The notes: a model not told the origin generated them from the sequence alone. Counted from the stretch's first letter, positions 17,731 through 27,097 are shown. The stretch: DNA of 35,554 nucleotides from Gracilaria caudata (GCA_030374735.1 JASCIV010000167.1:1-35554); one strand, 5' to 3'. Translations and numbers: made by a program.

Positions 17731-18117
17731 CTAAGCTCTTGCGGCGGAGCAGTCGAGATCGTAGCTCCCTTGTTCAGTGACGTTGCACTTCGGCGACTGT
17801 TGGGATATCAGCTCAATTTGTTTCGCACCACAAATTGTGTTCGATACGAACGAGATCTTTTGGCCTTTGCCTGTTCGCGGATACTCCATAACAGAAAATT
17901 GATTTGGAATCTGGTAAACAAAACGAACTTTTGCTGCAGGTGAAGAACTTATAATTGTTGCGCTCTTACTTTCGACTGTGGCCAACGCTTTTACCGGCAG
18001 GAACTTTGATGGCTTTTGTGGCCACACCTGCTGCTCTGACCAACAGGGGAAAGGGAAAACTTGTATACGCGCAAAAACCAGAAAAGTTTGCACGAGCTCA
18101 TCGGAAACGTTTTGCAC
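17731..18117 (-). CDS. Uncertain small ORF upstream of the plastid kinase
   Basis: An ATG-started frame of 128 codons lies just upstream of the kinase, ending one base before its ATG. The C-terminal half reads like protein (for example KVRFVYQIPNQFSVMEYP), but I recognise no family. The first 40 residues are less convincing. On the other strand, the frame 17955-18152 encodes a basic peptide and competes with it. It could be a small gene, a 5'-leader open frame of the kinase or chance. Confidence 0.25.
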   Translation of the reverse strand: MQNVSDELVQTFLVFARIQVFPFPCWSEQQVWPQKPSKFLPVKALATVESKSATIISSSPAAKVRFVYQIPNQFSVMEYPRTGKGQKISFVSNTICGAKQIELISQQSPKCNVTEQGSYDLDCSAARA

Positions 18118-18864
18118 GAAATCCGATTGTTATGAGCACTACCCGTTGTTGAAAAAGGGCTTTGGCAGGCGTCTCATTACGAATGCGAAGGAAGAAACAA
18201 TCGATAAGCTGGACTATCGTTCATGGGGCACTTGGTGAATGTGAACCAAGCACTTTCCCGTGGTCTTACTAAGTTCTTACTATCTGTAGGAGCCGAAGAT
18301 GTTGGCCGCAGAAGTTCTTGGCCTTCCTGAAGAAAGAGAACTTTCTTCCAAGACAGTCTCCTTTAATGTAGCAAACAGAACATTAACGTCCACAGTGAAG
18401 AAGAAGAGAAAAGAGGCGAAGGCGTGACTGACATTAATGTGTTTATGTAACAGATGTGAAGGCAGGTGAGATTGCTTATTTCCCGAAGAACATGTCGTGC
18501 ACGGAAGTTCCTGAGTAAGTTCAAAAGCACTTTGCTTTTGGAATAAAACTGTACCAATGGTAGCGGGCTCCGGAGATGTGAGCACGAAAAGAATTAAAAC
18601 TGTTTGCTAGATGCACCGTAGTGATTGACCGCGCTTTTCCGCGGAGGGTCAGAATAAAACTGTTCCCTTCGATGTCTTTCTAGATAAGCCGACTTTGAAC
18701 TTGTTCACGGTTTCCGAGGGAGTTTTCCTGACCTCGACGGCGTCGAATCGACATCACTCCATGTGTCTATTTGTGCCGGTAGCAAATGAACTTCACAATG
18801 GGAGAACAGTACCGGCTCAATAAATATCTATGGAAATGTAGTGCCTTACAGAGCAGAATGATCG
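18118..18864. other. Spacer upstream of tRNA-Gln
   Basis: No supported gene is seen. Frames on the - strand between 18280 and 18585 lack domain features. The region ends at the tRNA gene. No A-box or B-box other than those inside the tRNA itself was noticed. Confidence 0.5.
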
Positions 18865-18937
18865 GTTCCTGTTGTGTAGTTGGTTAGCACGCAAGACTCT
18901 GAATCTTGAAGCCTGGGTTCAAGTCCCAGCAGGAACT
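18865..18937 (+). tRNA. trnQ-CUG: tRNA-Gln (anticodon CTG), no intron
   Basis: The cloverleaf folds fully. The acceptor stem GTTCCTG (18865-18871) pairs with CAGGAAC (18930-18936), leaving discriminator T at 18937. The D stem is GTGT/GCAC with a GT pair. The anticodon stem CAAGA/TCTTG encloses the loop CTCTGAA, whose central triplet CTG reads the glutamine codon CAG. The T stem CTGGG/CCCAG encloses TTCAAGT. CCA is not encoded, as usual for nuclear tRNA genes. A six-T run follows six bases after the end. Confidence 0.97.
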
Positions 18938-18942
18938 ACAAA

Positions 18943-18948
18943 TTTTTT
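18943..18948 (+). terminator. RNA polymerase III terminator of tRNA-Gln
   Basis: TTTTTT begins six bases after the tRNA 3' end, the usual distance and form for a Pol III stop signal. Confidence 0.85.
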
Positions 18949-19290
18949 CGAACTCACGATTCCTCCGAAGTCCGCTTTGTTCGCAAAAACTGCTTCCAAG
19001 CACAAATGGCCGAGGGAGAGGGAGAGGACTCGGGAAAGAACAAGGAACTGTCACGACCAGTCCCGTGCCTGCTACAAGGATAACTTTCTGTACCTTCGTT
19101 CTACGTCGATAAAAGCTCAGTCAGATCTCTTCGTTGACGCTCCTGCATTTCTACGTCATTCACGCGGGACACAACGCAAATTTGAAATCTGGGAGACCAG
19201 GAATAGATGATCTTTTACCTTCCGTCAATCAAATTTCGCATCGCAGATAAACCGAAGCTCTTCCCGCCAACCACCGCAGAAGTGTTGAGT
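18949..19290. other. Spacer after tRNA-Gln
   Basis: There is a GAGAGG-rich purine tract at about 19013-19040 but no gene. A + frame overlapping the tRNA gene (18872-19210) is judged fortuitous. Confidence 0.5.
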
Positions 19291-19509
19291 TCAGTCGTTT
19301 TCCGGTATTTTTGCCATCCGGCCACCTGAGCCAAACTCCGACAACGCATACTCGTACTCGGCACTGCAGGCTCCTAAGATAACGGTCAGGTGATCTTTAA
19401 TGCTCACCATGTCTTGGGGATTCCTTGGTCCGATAACATGGAGAACACGCAATGGTTCTCGCATAACGATATTCGGCGTATGGTTTTTGCTTCCGGCAGT
19501 TGGGCTCAT
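19291..19509 (-). CDS. Uncertain 72-residue ORF (minus-strand alternative)
   Basis: The frame from the ATG at 19509 encodes 72 residues with alternating hydrophobic and polar stretches, such as PLRVLHVIGPRNPQDMVSI. The frame is open further upstream to about 19600, where CTGTTTCAG could be a splice acceptor. I recognise no family. It overlaps the + frame at 19400-19603, and only one of the two is likely to be real. No third evidence favours either. Confidence 0.3.
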   Translation of the reverse strand: MSPTAGSKNHTPNIVMREPLRVLHVIGPRNPQDMVSIKDHLTVILGACSAEYEYALSEFGSGGRMAKIPEND

Positions 19510-19603
19510 TGCCTCTAACCTTTGGCGCCGCCCTGATGGTCCACAGGATTCCTCCACACCAAATTCTCTCCAATCTTCCTCCTCTGAAACAGTTGTTGAT
19601 TAA
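19400..19603 (+). CDS. Uncertain 67-residue single-span membrane peptide (plus-strand alternative)
   Basis: The ATG-started frame encodes a basic N-terminus, a hydrophobic helix (about residues 22-40, containing IFGVWFLLPAVGLIA), a basic WRR stop-transfer and a Ser-rich tail. The layout suits a small organelle membrane subunit, but I recognise no family. It is antisense to the 19291-19509 frame. Alternative starts are at 19400 and 19409. Confidence 0.25.
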   Translation: MLTMSWGFLGPITWRTRNGSRITIFGVWFLLPAVGLIASNLWRRPDGPQDSSTPNSLQSSSSETVVD

Positions 19604-19778
19604 TTCTGTCACATGAACCCGGTATAGTCCGTTGAATGCTTCTTCGCTGGTTTCTTATATGCATGGGAGGAGCCTGACAGTGTTCAGAGAAGGACCCAGA
19701 GGTGGCACGCCTTTTAAGGAACCCGTTTACGCGTAAGTCCAGTTAATTAGTATCGGATAGGTCTCAACTCTTGCGACC

Positions 19779-20758
19779 TCAAACGTTGTTTAATGCGTCA
19801 AGAAGAAGTGATTGCGATTCACTCATGGACTGCATCGGTGCGTTGGGAATTGGAATGGGCTCGGATCGCGTGCCTCCGTAAGCTTGTTCAGACATGCTGT
19901 CGGGTACGACTCTCCCTTTCGGTGTTACCAAGATTGTGGTTACCACCTTGTCTTTGAATCGTCGCTCGATAGCCATCGTGCGAGTGTGCCCCGATCCGTA
20001 GGAAGAATCGTTATGAAGTAGGAAGAGATGATTCAATCTTACAAAATCTGTGCCGCTCATGTGCGACCGTGCTTTACGATCGATCGGTGCGTTGGCAAGT
20101 ATTCTCGGCAAGCTTGGCGCCTCTGTAGTATGATCTTCCTCCGCAAGCAATGTATAATCATATGATTCCACGGGCGATCTTGAGAGTTGATCAACGTTTA
20201 GGGGTTCATTCGAATCATACTCAGGGGGTTGTGGTGTTACGGTGATTACATTGTTAAGGTTTCCATGTGAGTCCCGAGCAGTTGGATCCAAGGGGTTATG
20301 TCTGTTAAGTTGAAGAATTGAAGGGGAGGACAGAGCAGATGATAACAACACGGAAAGGTCAGAGTTTGCTCCCATGGCACGCGATATGGCGTATTTAGTA
20401 AGCGCCCCAAAATATGTGGACAAGAAAGGATTGTAGTATCTTACTTCCAGTTACCGTCAACAATGAACTTGTACTGAAAAGTACCTACAGGTAGCGCTAA
20501 AACAGTTGCGTACTCGGCAGGATGCGTTCTGCTCAACTGCGTCTTTCGGCTCCAATCGTCCCACGCGCCAGTTATGTAGACAGAGTAGCCGCCATTACTC
20601 CACTTGAATTCTGTGGGAACAATATGTTCGATACTACTGTTGCTCCGGTCATCGATATCAAGCGTAGAGTACGATTCTTGAGGAAGAGCATCATCAGTAG
20701 CGCTATGATGGCCTTCTGCATTCGAAAGTTCACTGGGACGTGATGCTGTTCCTCCCAT
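19779..20758 (-). CDS. PRKAB: AMPK/SNF1 kinase beta subunit (one intron)
   Basis: Joining 20445-20758 to 19779-20301 gives 278 residues. The beta subunit scaffolds the energy-sensing AMPK/SNF1 complex and binds glycogen-type carbohydrate. The N-terminus MGGTAS fits N-myristoylation (Gly2, Ser6). The CBM48 carbohydrate-binding module spans about 50-125: YITGAWDDWSRKTQL, then GTFQYKFIVDGNWK, and HNPLDPTARDSHGNLNNVI after the splice, matching animal and plant beta subunits. The C-terminal ASC region that contacts alpha and gamma is at about 193-235 (LNHLFLLHN, then RRFKDKVVTTILVTP). Unlike animal proteins, which end near there, about 43 Ser/Pro-rich residues follow. The splice restores the family alignment exactly. 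Upstream lies a 780-bp region shared with the divergent NOP10 gene. Confidence 0.95.
20302..20444 (-). other. Spliceosomal intron in the AMPK beta gene (143 nt)
   Basis: The donor GTAAGA follows TGGAA and the acceptor TTAACAG precedes ACATAAC. Splicing in phase 2 rejoins DGNWK with HNPLDP, which bridges the CBM48 module. Read-through meets TAA at once. Confidence 0.93.
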
Positions 20759-21537
20759 ACCGGCGTCGCCGAGTCCTCATCCGCGGGCGGGCTATGACGA
20801 GAACACAGCCTTCTCAAGACTGGAGCTTGTGGCGCTAACGGTTGACACAAAGTTCGTAGAAATCTCCCACCACTTACGAACGCGCCCTATAAATCGTGAC
20901 GAGGACGGAAACTGCAAGTGACGGGCCGACCTGATACGTTCGGCAATCGTAAGGAACGTGCGATGAAGCACAATGGCGCAGCTGGGAGTGCGTAGTCAAA
21001 TGTCTCCTCGTCGCAGTTATGGCTGTTTGGCCACAACCTCGGCAGAACTGTAGACATGGTCATCGAAGTGCCAGAGATGTGTTAAAAATTTTTTGGCTCT
21101 CGTGGAAGGATACTTTTTAATTAAAGCACGCATCTTCCTTTTGCCCGTGGTGCTCGTAAACTCAACGTGGCCACGCGTACGCGCCTTTCTCATGAGTCTT
21201 GATAAAAACTATGTAATAAAAACAGCTACGTGCGACGCCGTTAAAGGCCTCCATGCCATAACCAGATGTCTGCAACACATCTGTCTTCGTATCGTTACTT
21301 GTACGGCGAAGAGTTATTCCGTAACTTTCCACTAACCTTTACCCTCGTTACCCTTCTACGACAACACACGCGGTCTTGAGAATATCGCAACCGAAATAGA
21401 CGAGAGCGTTGCCGGCGTATTGTAACTCGTAAGCGAAATATTATTGCTCTGTGCCAGTACGTTTAAAGAAGCACTCGAGCATATCTTTGATCTACCCAAG
21501 TGTCGTTCCTCGCCTCAGTCAAAGCGACGTCATTACA
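20759..21537. other. Divergent intergenic region (AMPK beta / NOP10)
   Basis: No gene is supported. The region must contain both promoters. An AT-rich patch lies at about 21080-21125. No clear regulatory motif was identified. Confidence 0.5.
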
Positions 21538-21821
21538 ATGTACCTCATGAGAACAGAGACGGGCGCATACACGATACAGAAAATCAGCCCCTCTGGGAAG
21601 CCAACACAACCAGCGCATCCATGTATGTTCACCGCAGTCGCTCTCCCCTGCTCTCATACGCCGCGGCCAGTTCATCTTACCAACGCCAATGTCTATGCTT
21701 TTTCTACACAGGTCGATTCTCGCCTGACGACAAGTTTAGTCGACACCGAGTGACGCTGAAGAAACGATTCGGTAAGTTGAAACGGCAAGATATTTTAACG
21801 AAAGAGGAAAAGTGGTTCTGA
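21538..21821 (+). CDS. NOP10: H/ACA ribonucleoprotein subunit Nop10 (one intron)
   Basis: Joining 21538-21622 to 21712-21821 gives 64 residues, the family's normal length. Nop10 is a core protein of H/ACA snoRNPs, which guide pseudouridylation of rRNA and snRNA in the nucleolus and Cajal bodies. The N-terminal half is the small beta sheet (GAYTIQKISPSG). The junction gives AHPCRFSPDDKFSRHR, the hallmark loop shared by eukaryotic and archaeal Nop10, followed by the basic helix VTLKKRFGKL. Position 29 is Cys where animals usually have Ala. A second donor-like GTAAGT occurs inside exon 2 (about 21770), but using it would remove the helix, so it is taken as coding. Neither exon alone would be recognised as a gene by length. 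Confidence 0.95.
21623..21711 (+). other. Spliceosomal intron in NOP10 (89 nt)
   Basis: The donor GTATGT and acceptor TTTCTACACAG are separated by 89 nt in total. Phase 1 splicing joins CATCCAT to GTCGATTC and restores the conserved Nop10 loop. Confidence 0.93.
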
Positions 21822-22526
21822 CTTCTGACGAATCGTTTGAACCACAAGGTTTACTCCCAATGCAACTCAAAGGGAAGCGCAAGACGAAAACTTAAATCAC
21901 GTGGCTCAGTGACCACAACTGTCAGATGTTGCACTCAAGAGGTGTCGTGGAATGAACGTCGAACGACGCCCCGTCGGCAAGTGGCTTGCAGCGCTATTGT
22001 ACCCTTTTTGCAGCTTGAAATCCTCATGATGCTGAATCTTATTCGTTAAGCGCTGGAAAATGATACGCATTGTCATATCGATGCAAGCAAGAATAATTTA
22101 CTGTTTGTATCGGGTGCCTTACAATAGTAAAACAGTCTCTGTGCCTTCTGTGACGTGCCAGTGCCTTTCCGCAATGACTCTAGCTTTTGAACACTTGAAC
22201 AACCATGTTCCCTGTTGTCCGTGACATATGAATACTATCATTTTCTCCCCAATCATGACCGCATGTGGAACCGTATAAACCTGTTTCAAAGTGCAGCTCT
22301 GTGACAAGTGATTCGGGATGGATGGAAAGATACTTCCCACCGCCGTTCGGGGTCCTACTTAGGATTCCGGGCCAAGTCCTGCGATAGGGAGTAGCTTGAA
22401 TCAAGTTGATGTTAATCAAGTATGCAGTTGAGATAGTGCAGCACGCAGCCGCAAGATCGGAAATAAGCACTCACGCAAAAGGAACTACAGTTCATGCAAA
22501 GAACGAATGGCTTGCTTAAGACAGTT
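21822..22526. other. Convergent intergenic region (NOP10 / ISCU)
   Basis: This region should hold both 3' UTRs. Two overlapping - frames (22119-22340 and 22180-22470) look moderately protein-like in places but match no family I know and compete with each other. No gene is called. Confidence 0.45.
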
Positions 22527-23083
22527 TTAGGATGATGGTGCGCCATCCGTTCTCTCTTGCTTCTCCTTAAGGTCCTTAATGGCAGCCTTGATAGCGTCCT
22601 CCGCCAGCATCGAGCAGTGCAGTTTGACCGGGGGTAGCTTGAGCTCCTTTGCTATGTCGCTGTTTTTAATATTCTTAGCGTCGTCGACATTTCTTCCCTT
22701 CACCCATTCTGTGGCTAACGAAGAAGATGCGATGGCAGAACCACACCCGAATGTCTTAAATGCTGAATCGACGATTTCGCCATCCTCATTGACTCGGATT
22801 TGAAGTTTCATGACATCGCCGCAGGCGGGGGCTCCAACCAGACCGGTGCCGACGTTCTTGTCTTCTTTGTCAAGGCTTCCCACATTTCTTTCGTTTTTGA
22901 AGGGAGAAGATGTTAGCCATTTCGTGGTTGCTGGATTACAGCAGCGGGTTATGACGCACCAACTTACCTCGGGTTCTCGTAGTGGTCGATTACTTTGTCG
23001 TGGTAACAACGACTGCGCTTGGCCAGTGCTCTGATAGCAGAAGTTTGACCCCTGTTCAGTGCGGTTGCAGTGGTCCTGATCAT
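22527..23083 (-). CDS. ISCU: Mitochondrial Fe-S cluster assembly scaffold ISCU (one intron)
   Basis: Joining 22968-23083 to 22527-22887 gives 158 residues. ISCU/Isu is the scaffold on which the cysteine desulfurase complex and frataxin build [2Fe-2S] clusters in the mitochondrial matrix. The first 25 residues are Arg/Thr/Ala-rich without acids, a mitochondrial presequence. The body starts YHDKVIDHYENPRNVGSLDK, with the splice in the Arg codon before Asn-Val-Gly. Ligands C61, D63, C87 and C130 are present in ACGDV, FGCGS and LHCSML. The Hsp70-binding motif LPPVK is at 123-127. The start at 23083 puts the presequence at the usual length; an upstream in-frame extension to 23191 exists. It is divergent from the TRA2-like gene across 1.25 kb. 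Confidence 0.97.
22888..22967 (-). other. Spliceosomal intron in ISCU (80 nt)
   Basis: The donor GTAAGT follows CCGAG and the acceptor CGAAAG precedes AAATGTGG. Splicing in phase 2 recreates ENPRNVG, which is nearly invariant in ISCU. This is the shortest of the four introns found. Confidence 0.95.
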
Positions 23084-24337
23084 CTCTGGGTTTGTTCTAA
23101 AGGAGAGGCTCGCTGTATGGGTTTGAAAGACTGAAGATATTGAAGATTTTGAAGAGCGACTTGAGTGATACTTCCGTGTCGCCGGAACCAAGGCGCAGTC
23201 GTGCCACGGTTCACAACGAAACGAAACTGATTTCGTGACCCCGACCTGAGAACGTTACGTTTAGAAGCTGGACACAGTTTCTTTTTCCGATTCAAGACGC
23301 GTCAGCAGGGCGTGCAACGAATTTCAAGCAAGTGGCGCAAGAGATGGCCACTTGTGAAAGTGGCTGCACTGCCGCATGCGGGCTGCATCTTTGGCCGTTC
23401 TTTGTCCACGAACTGGGACGCAGACGGTAGAGAAGGGGAGAAGCGTACTGTAAGTAATTGCTTACAGCATGCAGAACTTTGAAGAACTTTTGTCAAAAAT
23501 AATGATGTTGTTCATAAAAGTTTCGGTTCTTTTCCATGAGGGCCCTGGCAGGTGGTATGATGGGAAGTGCCGCTACCAAGGGTATAAGGATGCCTTTGCA
23601 GATAAGGTGGGAGGGCTGCGATGAGTTCTCGGGCTGAATGTGGCGGACTTGCTCACAGTATTGAAGGGATGCATCGCGGACAAAATATTTTGTCTTGTTG
23701 CCGGCGGCGACCACGCGTGGGCGGGGGCGTGCGCAGCGATCGCCTTGCGGGAGAAATATGAAGTTAATTCAACACGTGACAAGCTCCACGCGCAGCGGCT
23801 GCGGCGCAGCGGTGTTGTACGCCTAACCGGTCCACGGTGGCGCTGACTTAGGGCCCGCTGCGGCGTAACCGGTCCTAAACGCGGCGGCGATGGCCCTAAA
23901 GTGGCTTAATCTGGCTTAATGAACAGTCGTAGACAAAACGCTTTTGACGATTTTGGCCAAAATTACGTGCCCGTCGTTTCAGTCCGGCCCGCGGCGCAGT
24001 TTTGCGATTACTTCTGCGGCGGCGGCGCGCCAACTTTTCGAGCGGCGGCGGCGAAAAGCGCCAAAACAATGCTGGATTCCAGCAGCTGGAAGGAGAAAGC
24101 TGGCGGCGCCTACGCTCGTACCAGCGTTGAATTTGGTTTTCGCGCGAATCTTTCGCTCATTCGCGCGAGCCCTTCCGCCGACAGTAACTAGGCGTAGGTT
24201 GACACAGTGCTCAGACTCTCTTGTCTGGCAGCGTGACGCGGCGCTGTTCACCCTCGGAAAAAGACTCTTCGCTCAACGCTTTCTCATTGTTTGCGGCCAT
24301 ACTCAATTTGCATCGCTCACCCCAAAATCCTTCCGAC
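23084..24337. other. Divergent intergenic region (ISCU / TRA2-like) with short direct repeats
   Basis: No gene is supported. The direct repeat TAACCGGTCC occurs at 23824-23833 and 23866-23875, and TGGCTTAAT occurs twice in tandem near 23903-23921. A GC-rich block lies at about 23780-24100. These are candidate regulatory words of the TRA2-like promoter, without functional proof. Short overlapping frames at 23573-23846 on both strands have no domain. Confidence 0.5.
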
Positions 24338-25764
24338 ATGACGGTGCCGTATGATGAAGGAGCCGCCTCTCCGCGCCGCGACGCGCCGCAAGAGAAAGAG
24401 GCCTACCCGAGGAAGGCCCATGACCGCGACCACCATCTTCACAACCATGAGCGCTCCGACCACCCGCGCCGCGACCACCAGAGCCGTCACTACGCCCGCG
24501 GATCGGACCACCACCGCTCACCGCAGCACCACCACCCCCCCGCCACCGACCACTTCCACTCCGAGCGCGACCAGCGCTCGCCAGACCCTCAGGTCCATCG
24601 CGACCGAGACCCCGAGCCCCCCCACTACGCCGATGACCGCCACTCCCCTCCCGGTCGCCCCGACGACGTCCAAGACCGGCAGCCGCACCCCGCCCATGGC
24701 CAGAACGGCAACCGAGGCCCTCCGGCTGAGAGTGACGCTGAAAGCGACCGCAACGAACGCCGCTTTGAGCCCGACTATAAGCCCGAGCCCCATGGACGCG
24801 AGGAGAGAGCTGACGGCCATGAGCAGCCGCCCGATGTCTCAGAATCTGCACACGACGCAGAGCAGCTACACCGATCACACTCACAGGGTGTACATCCCGA
24901 CGAGACGCGGCCTGCAGAAAACGGCAACTCCGCTGACGATGCCCGCGTAGAAAGCGACAAACAAGCACAGCATGCCGAAGCTGCCGTTCAGCCAAATGCT
25001 GACGGTAATGCTCCCAACCTCATCAACTTGTTTGTGCGCAATGTCGCGAGGCACGTCGTGGAGGACCAGTTGGTCAACTTGTTTAGTAAGGTAAGGCCTT
25101 GGCTCGTGGAGCTCTGCAACCATTCACTTTTGTCTCACACAACTTCCTTCACCACAGTAATTACTAACATTGCTTCTTTGTGCCATGGGCATCACCACGC
25201 CCCTCACTGACATAATGACATACTTAGTTTGGCAAGGTTGATTCTGCGATTGTTGTGCGTGATCCTCTTTCAGGAGAGTGTCGTGGGTTCGGCTTCGTCA
25301 AGATGTATACAGAAGACGCAGCAAAAGCCGCCATGGAGAATCTGCGTGATTTCGAATTTGAAGGTCGTAAAATATCGGTGGAAAGAGCGAAGAGAAATGC
25401 ACCGCATCAGAGAACGCCAGGAGCGTACATGGGTATTGATCGACGAATTCGAGACAGGTATGCTGGCATTAAACGTGCGCGAGAGTATGATTCAGGCTAT
25501 GGCTACGGAGAGCCCTACATGAGAAGAGGCTCGTATAGAGGCAGATATGGAGAACCTTCGAGACATAGGTATGATGATCGTGGCTGGGATTCAAGACGCG
25601 ATCACCGTCCCCTGTACGGACGCTCTCCGTATGATGAACGTGATCGGGTTAGAAGGAGGTATGATGAAGGTCCGCGCTATCCACCTCGTGACTTAGATCG
25701 GGACCAACGTTTTCGAGAGCGCCAGCCTCCAGTGCCAAGGGAATCGGCGGACGATTATATATGA
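24338..25764 (+). CDS. TRA2-like SR-type splicing factor with one RRM (one intron)
   Basis: Joining 24338-25090 to 25228-25764 gives 429 residues. The layout is low-complexity, RRM, low-complexity, as in transformer-2 and plant SR45a. The N-terminal 225 residues are rich in Asp, Arg, His, Pro and Glu (RD/RH rather than RS). The RRM spans about 227-306 with RNP2 LFVRNV (231-236) and RNP1 RGFGFVKM (270-277). Directly after it comes RNAPHQRTPGAYMG (about 307-320), matching the TRA2-specific linker that contacts RNA in animal Tra2. The C-terminus is rich in Arg, Tyr, Asp and Gly. The family binds exonic enhancers and promotes splice-site use in the nucleus. The shortage of RS dipeptides is unusual. 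Exon 1 has strong third-frame shadows caused by its repetitive composition. The start is the ATG at 24338. Confidence 0.92.
25091..25227 (+). other. Spliceosomal intron in the TRA2-like gene (137 nt)
   Basis: The donor GTAAGG follows TTTAGTAAG and the acceptor ATACTTAG precedes TTTGGCAAG. Phase 0 splicing joins FSK to FGKVD inside the RRM between helix 1 and strand 2. The frame stays open for most of the intron, so a protein truncated within the RRM would result if the intron were retained. Confidence 0.92.
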
Positions 25765-26160
25765 TGTAGAGAGTTTCAATCTTCGGAGTGTGTACGTTGC
25801 TCTCCAGATGCATGGGGATAAGGCAAGTTTCATCTAGAGGTCAACGCTTAAGTCTTATTAACGGGTATGGCGGAACAGAGCTTGTTAGGCTCTCTATTTA
25901 CGAACGGCCGATTTTCTCAGTGATCGCTCATTATATCCTGGCAACACCAGACGACTGGTCAATTCTTACAGAATATCTTCAACTAATGATTCCTGCATCT
26001 CCCGCTTCCATCTATGTCATACACAAATAGACGTGGTAATCTTTGCGTGCAACATCAATTCTACATGAATCCAGTCCTTCGTGTGCTCTTCAAAAGATCG
26101 AGAAAGTCCCAACAAATGAATTCAACTAAGGCAGCTCCAAATGCGTACATAAACCACAGA
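25765..26160. other. Spacer downstream of TRA2-like gene
   Basis: This is the probable 3' UTR and flanking sequence. Small frames are present, with no domain. The 163-codon + frame 26014-26505 begins here but is discussed with the decayed segment below. Confidence 0.4.
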
Positions 26161-26970
26161 GAAATTTCAGCGCCTCACAATACAGAGCTACTGTTGTTGG
26201 CACATTCCTCGAAAGGAATTCATTCATCTCTTCAATCGAAATCGATATGTGTTTCGGAGACGACAGAAAGCCAGACACAGTTTTCAAGAAGATGTGAAGA
26301 GAGATTAATGTGCAACACTTCGGCCCTCCAGCCGAACTCATTGCTTCTGAGAACTCTTCTGTTTTCTGTTTGTGTTAACCAATCTCCGAAGCGAGCAAAC
26401 CATCCAGCTGTCAACAAAGAAGATGTCATGCAACCAGTTCTGCATTCTATGCGACGCTTGTTGCCCACGTTTACTTGTGTCGAAGTTTCTGTCGAGATTC
26501 TGTGAGCTCAAGGGTTTCTGCCTACATTTTTCCATCCCAAGCAGCCGTCGTCTTGAATCAAATATCAGGCGCAACACGAAGACCTTAGAGCCATTGTTCG
26601 AGATATCAATGACGACGTGTTGATGATAGAACCAACTCCTTTCACCTTAGCAGCTGCACACCGCCGCTGAGTATATTACCTTGTACATCATGAAACGGGG
26701 AGGTTATCAACCCCCTAAATCAGGTCAGGGCGAAACTAGAAGCGTACGAAAACCTGACACGACTTACCGATCTAACTTGTTCGCCTCTAACAAATGGCCT
26801 CATTGCCCTAAGAGGAAGGGTCGTGGTTCCCTTCTGCTCAAACGAAAGCAACCCACTGGAGGTGCTAATAATTTTCACCATTAGAACTGTGAATATCACC
26901 GCACACGCCAATCTACTTCGCATTGGAGTTTATGGAGAAAGACACGGCTGGATAACGTCACATTTCTGAT
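26161..26970 (+). pseudogene. Decayed protein-coding segment, possibly retroelement polyprotein
   Basis: Protein-like pieces occur in changing + frames. They are 26168-26305 (contains HIPRKEFIHLFNRNRYVF), then about 26301-26360 in another frame (VQHFGPPAELIASENSSVF), then 26395-26670 in the third. The last piece is broken by in-frame TGA at 26503 and 26554 and ends with DLRAIVRDINDDVLMIEPTP. Past 26750 a further frame contains LIALRGRVVVPF and later RHGWITSHF. The GPPAELIASE and GRVVVP pieces recall Ty3/copia integrase regions, but the order is not canonical and I cannot confirm it. An alternative is an unrecognised gene with small introns; GTGAGC at 26502 and ATATCAG near 26568 would be splice candidates, but they join incompatible frames. 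Confidence 0.3.
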
Positions 26971-27097
26971 GAGCTGCGAAAGCGCACAGGGAACGATTCA
27001 TTCTTTTCTCTTAATGATTAAGGGATTGAGCATCTGTCAAGATCCGGTCGTTTTACAAGACGTATCTCCTGACGTGATCTACGCGTTGTATCAAAAA

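Noticed and set aside
18872..19210. 112-codon + frame overlapping the tRNA-Gln
   Set aside because: It overlaps a fully folded tRNA gene and its terminator.
2625..23083. Functional linkage of the glutathione-type carrier and ISCU as an iron-sulfur gene cluster
   Set aside because: They are about 20 kb apart on a eukaryotic chromosome with many unrelated genes between them. Shared pathway relevance is likely coincidence.
24351..24950. Thr/Pro/Ala-rich 199-codon + frame within TRA2-like exon 1
   Set aside because: It is a frame shadow of the repetitive RD/RH-rich exon. The true frame continues through the splice into an RRM.
26503..26556. In-frame TGA codons as selenocysteine or reassigned codons
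   Set aside because: All clear genes in the window use TGA as a normal stop where present (for example NOP10 and TRA2-like). No selenocysteine family is recognisable, so pseudogene decay is simpler.
26690..26884. 64-codon basic ORF (MKRGGYQPPK start)
   Set aside because: A competing frame in the same DNA looks more like decayed element coding sequence. No family match could be recognised, so it was not called as a gene.
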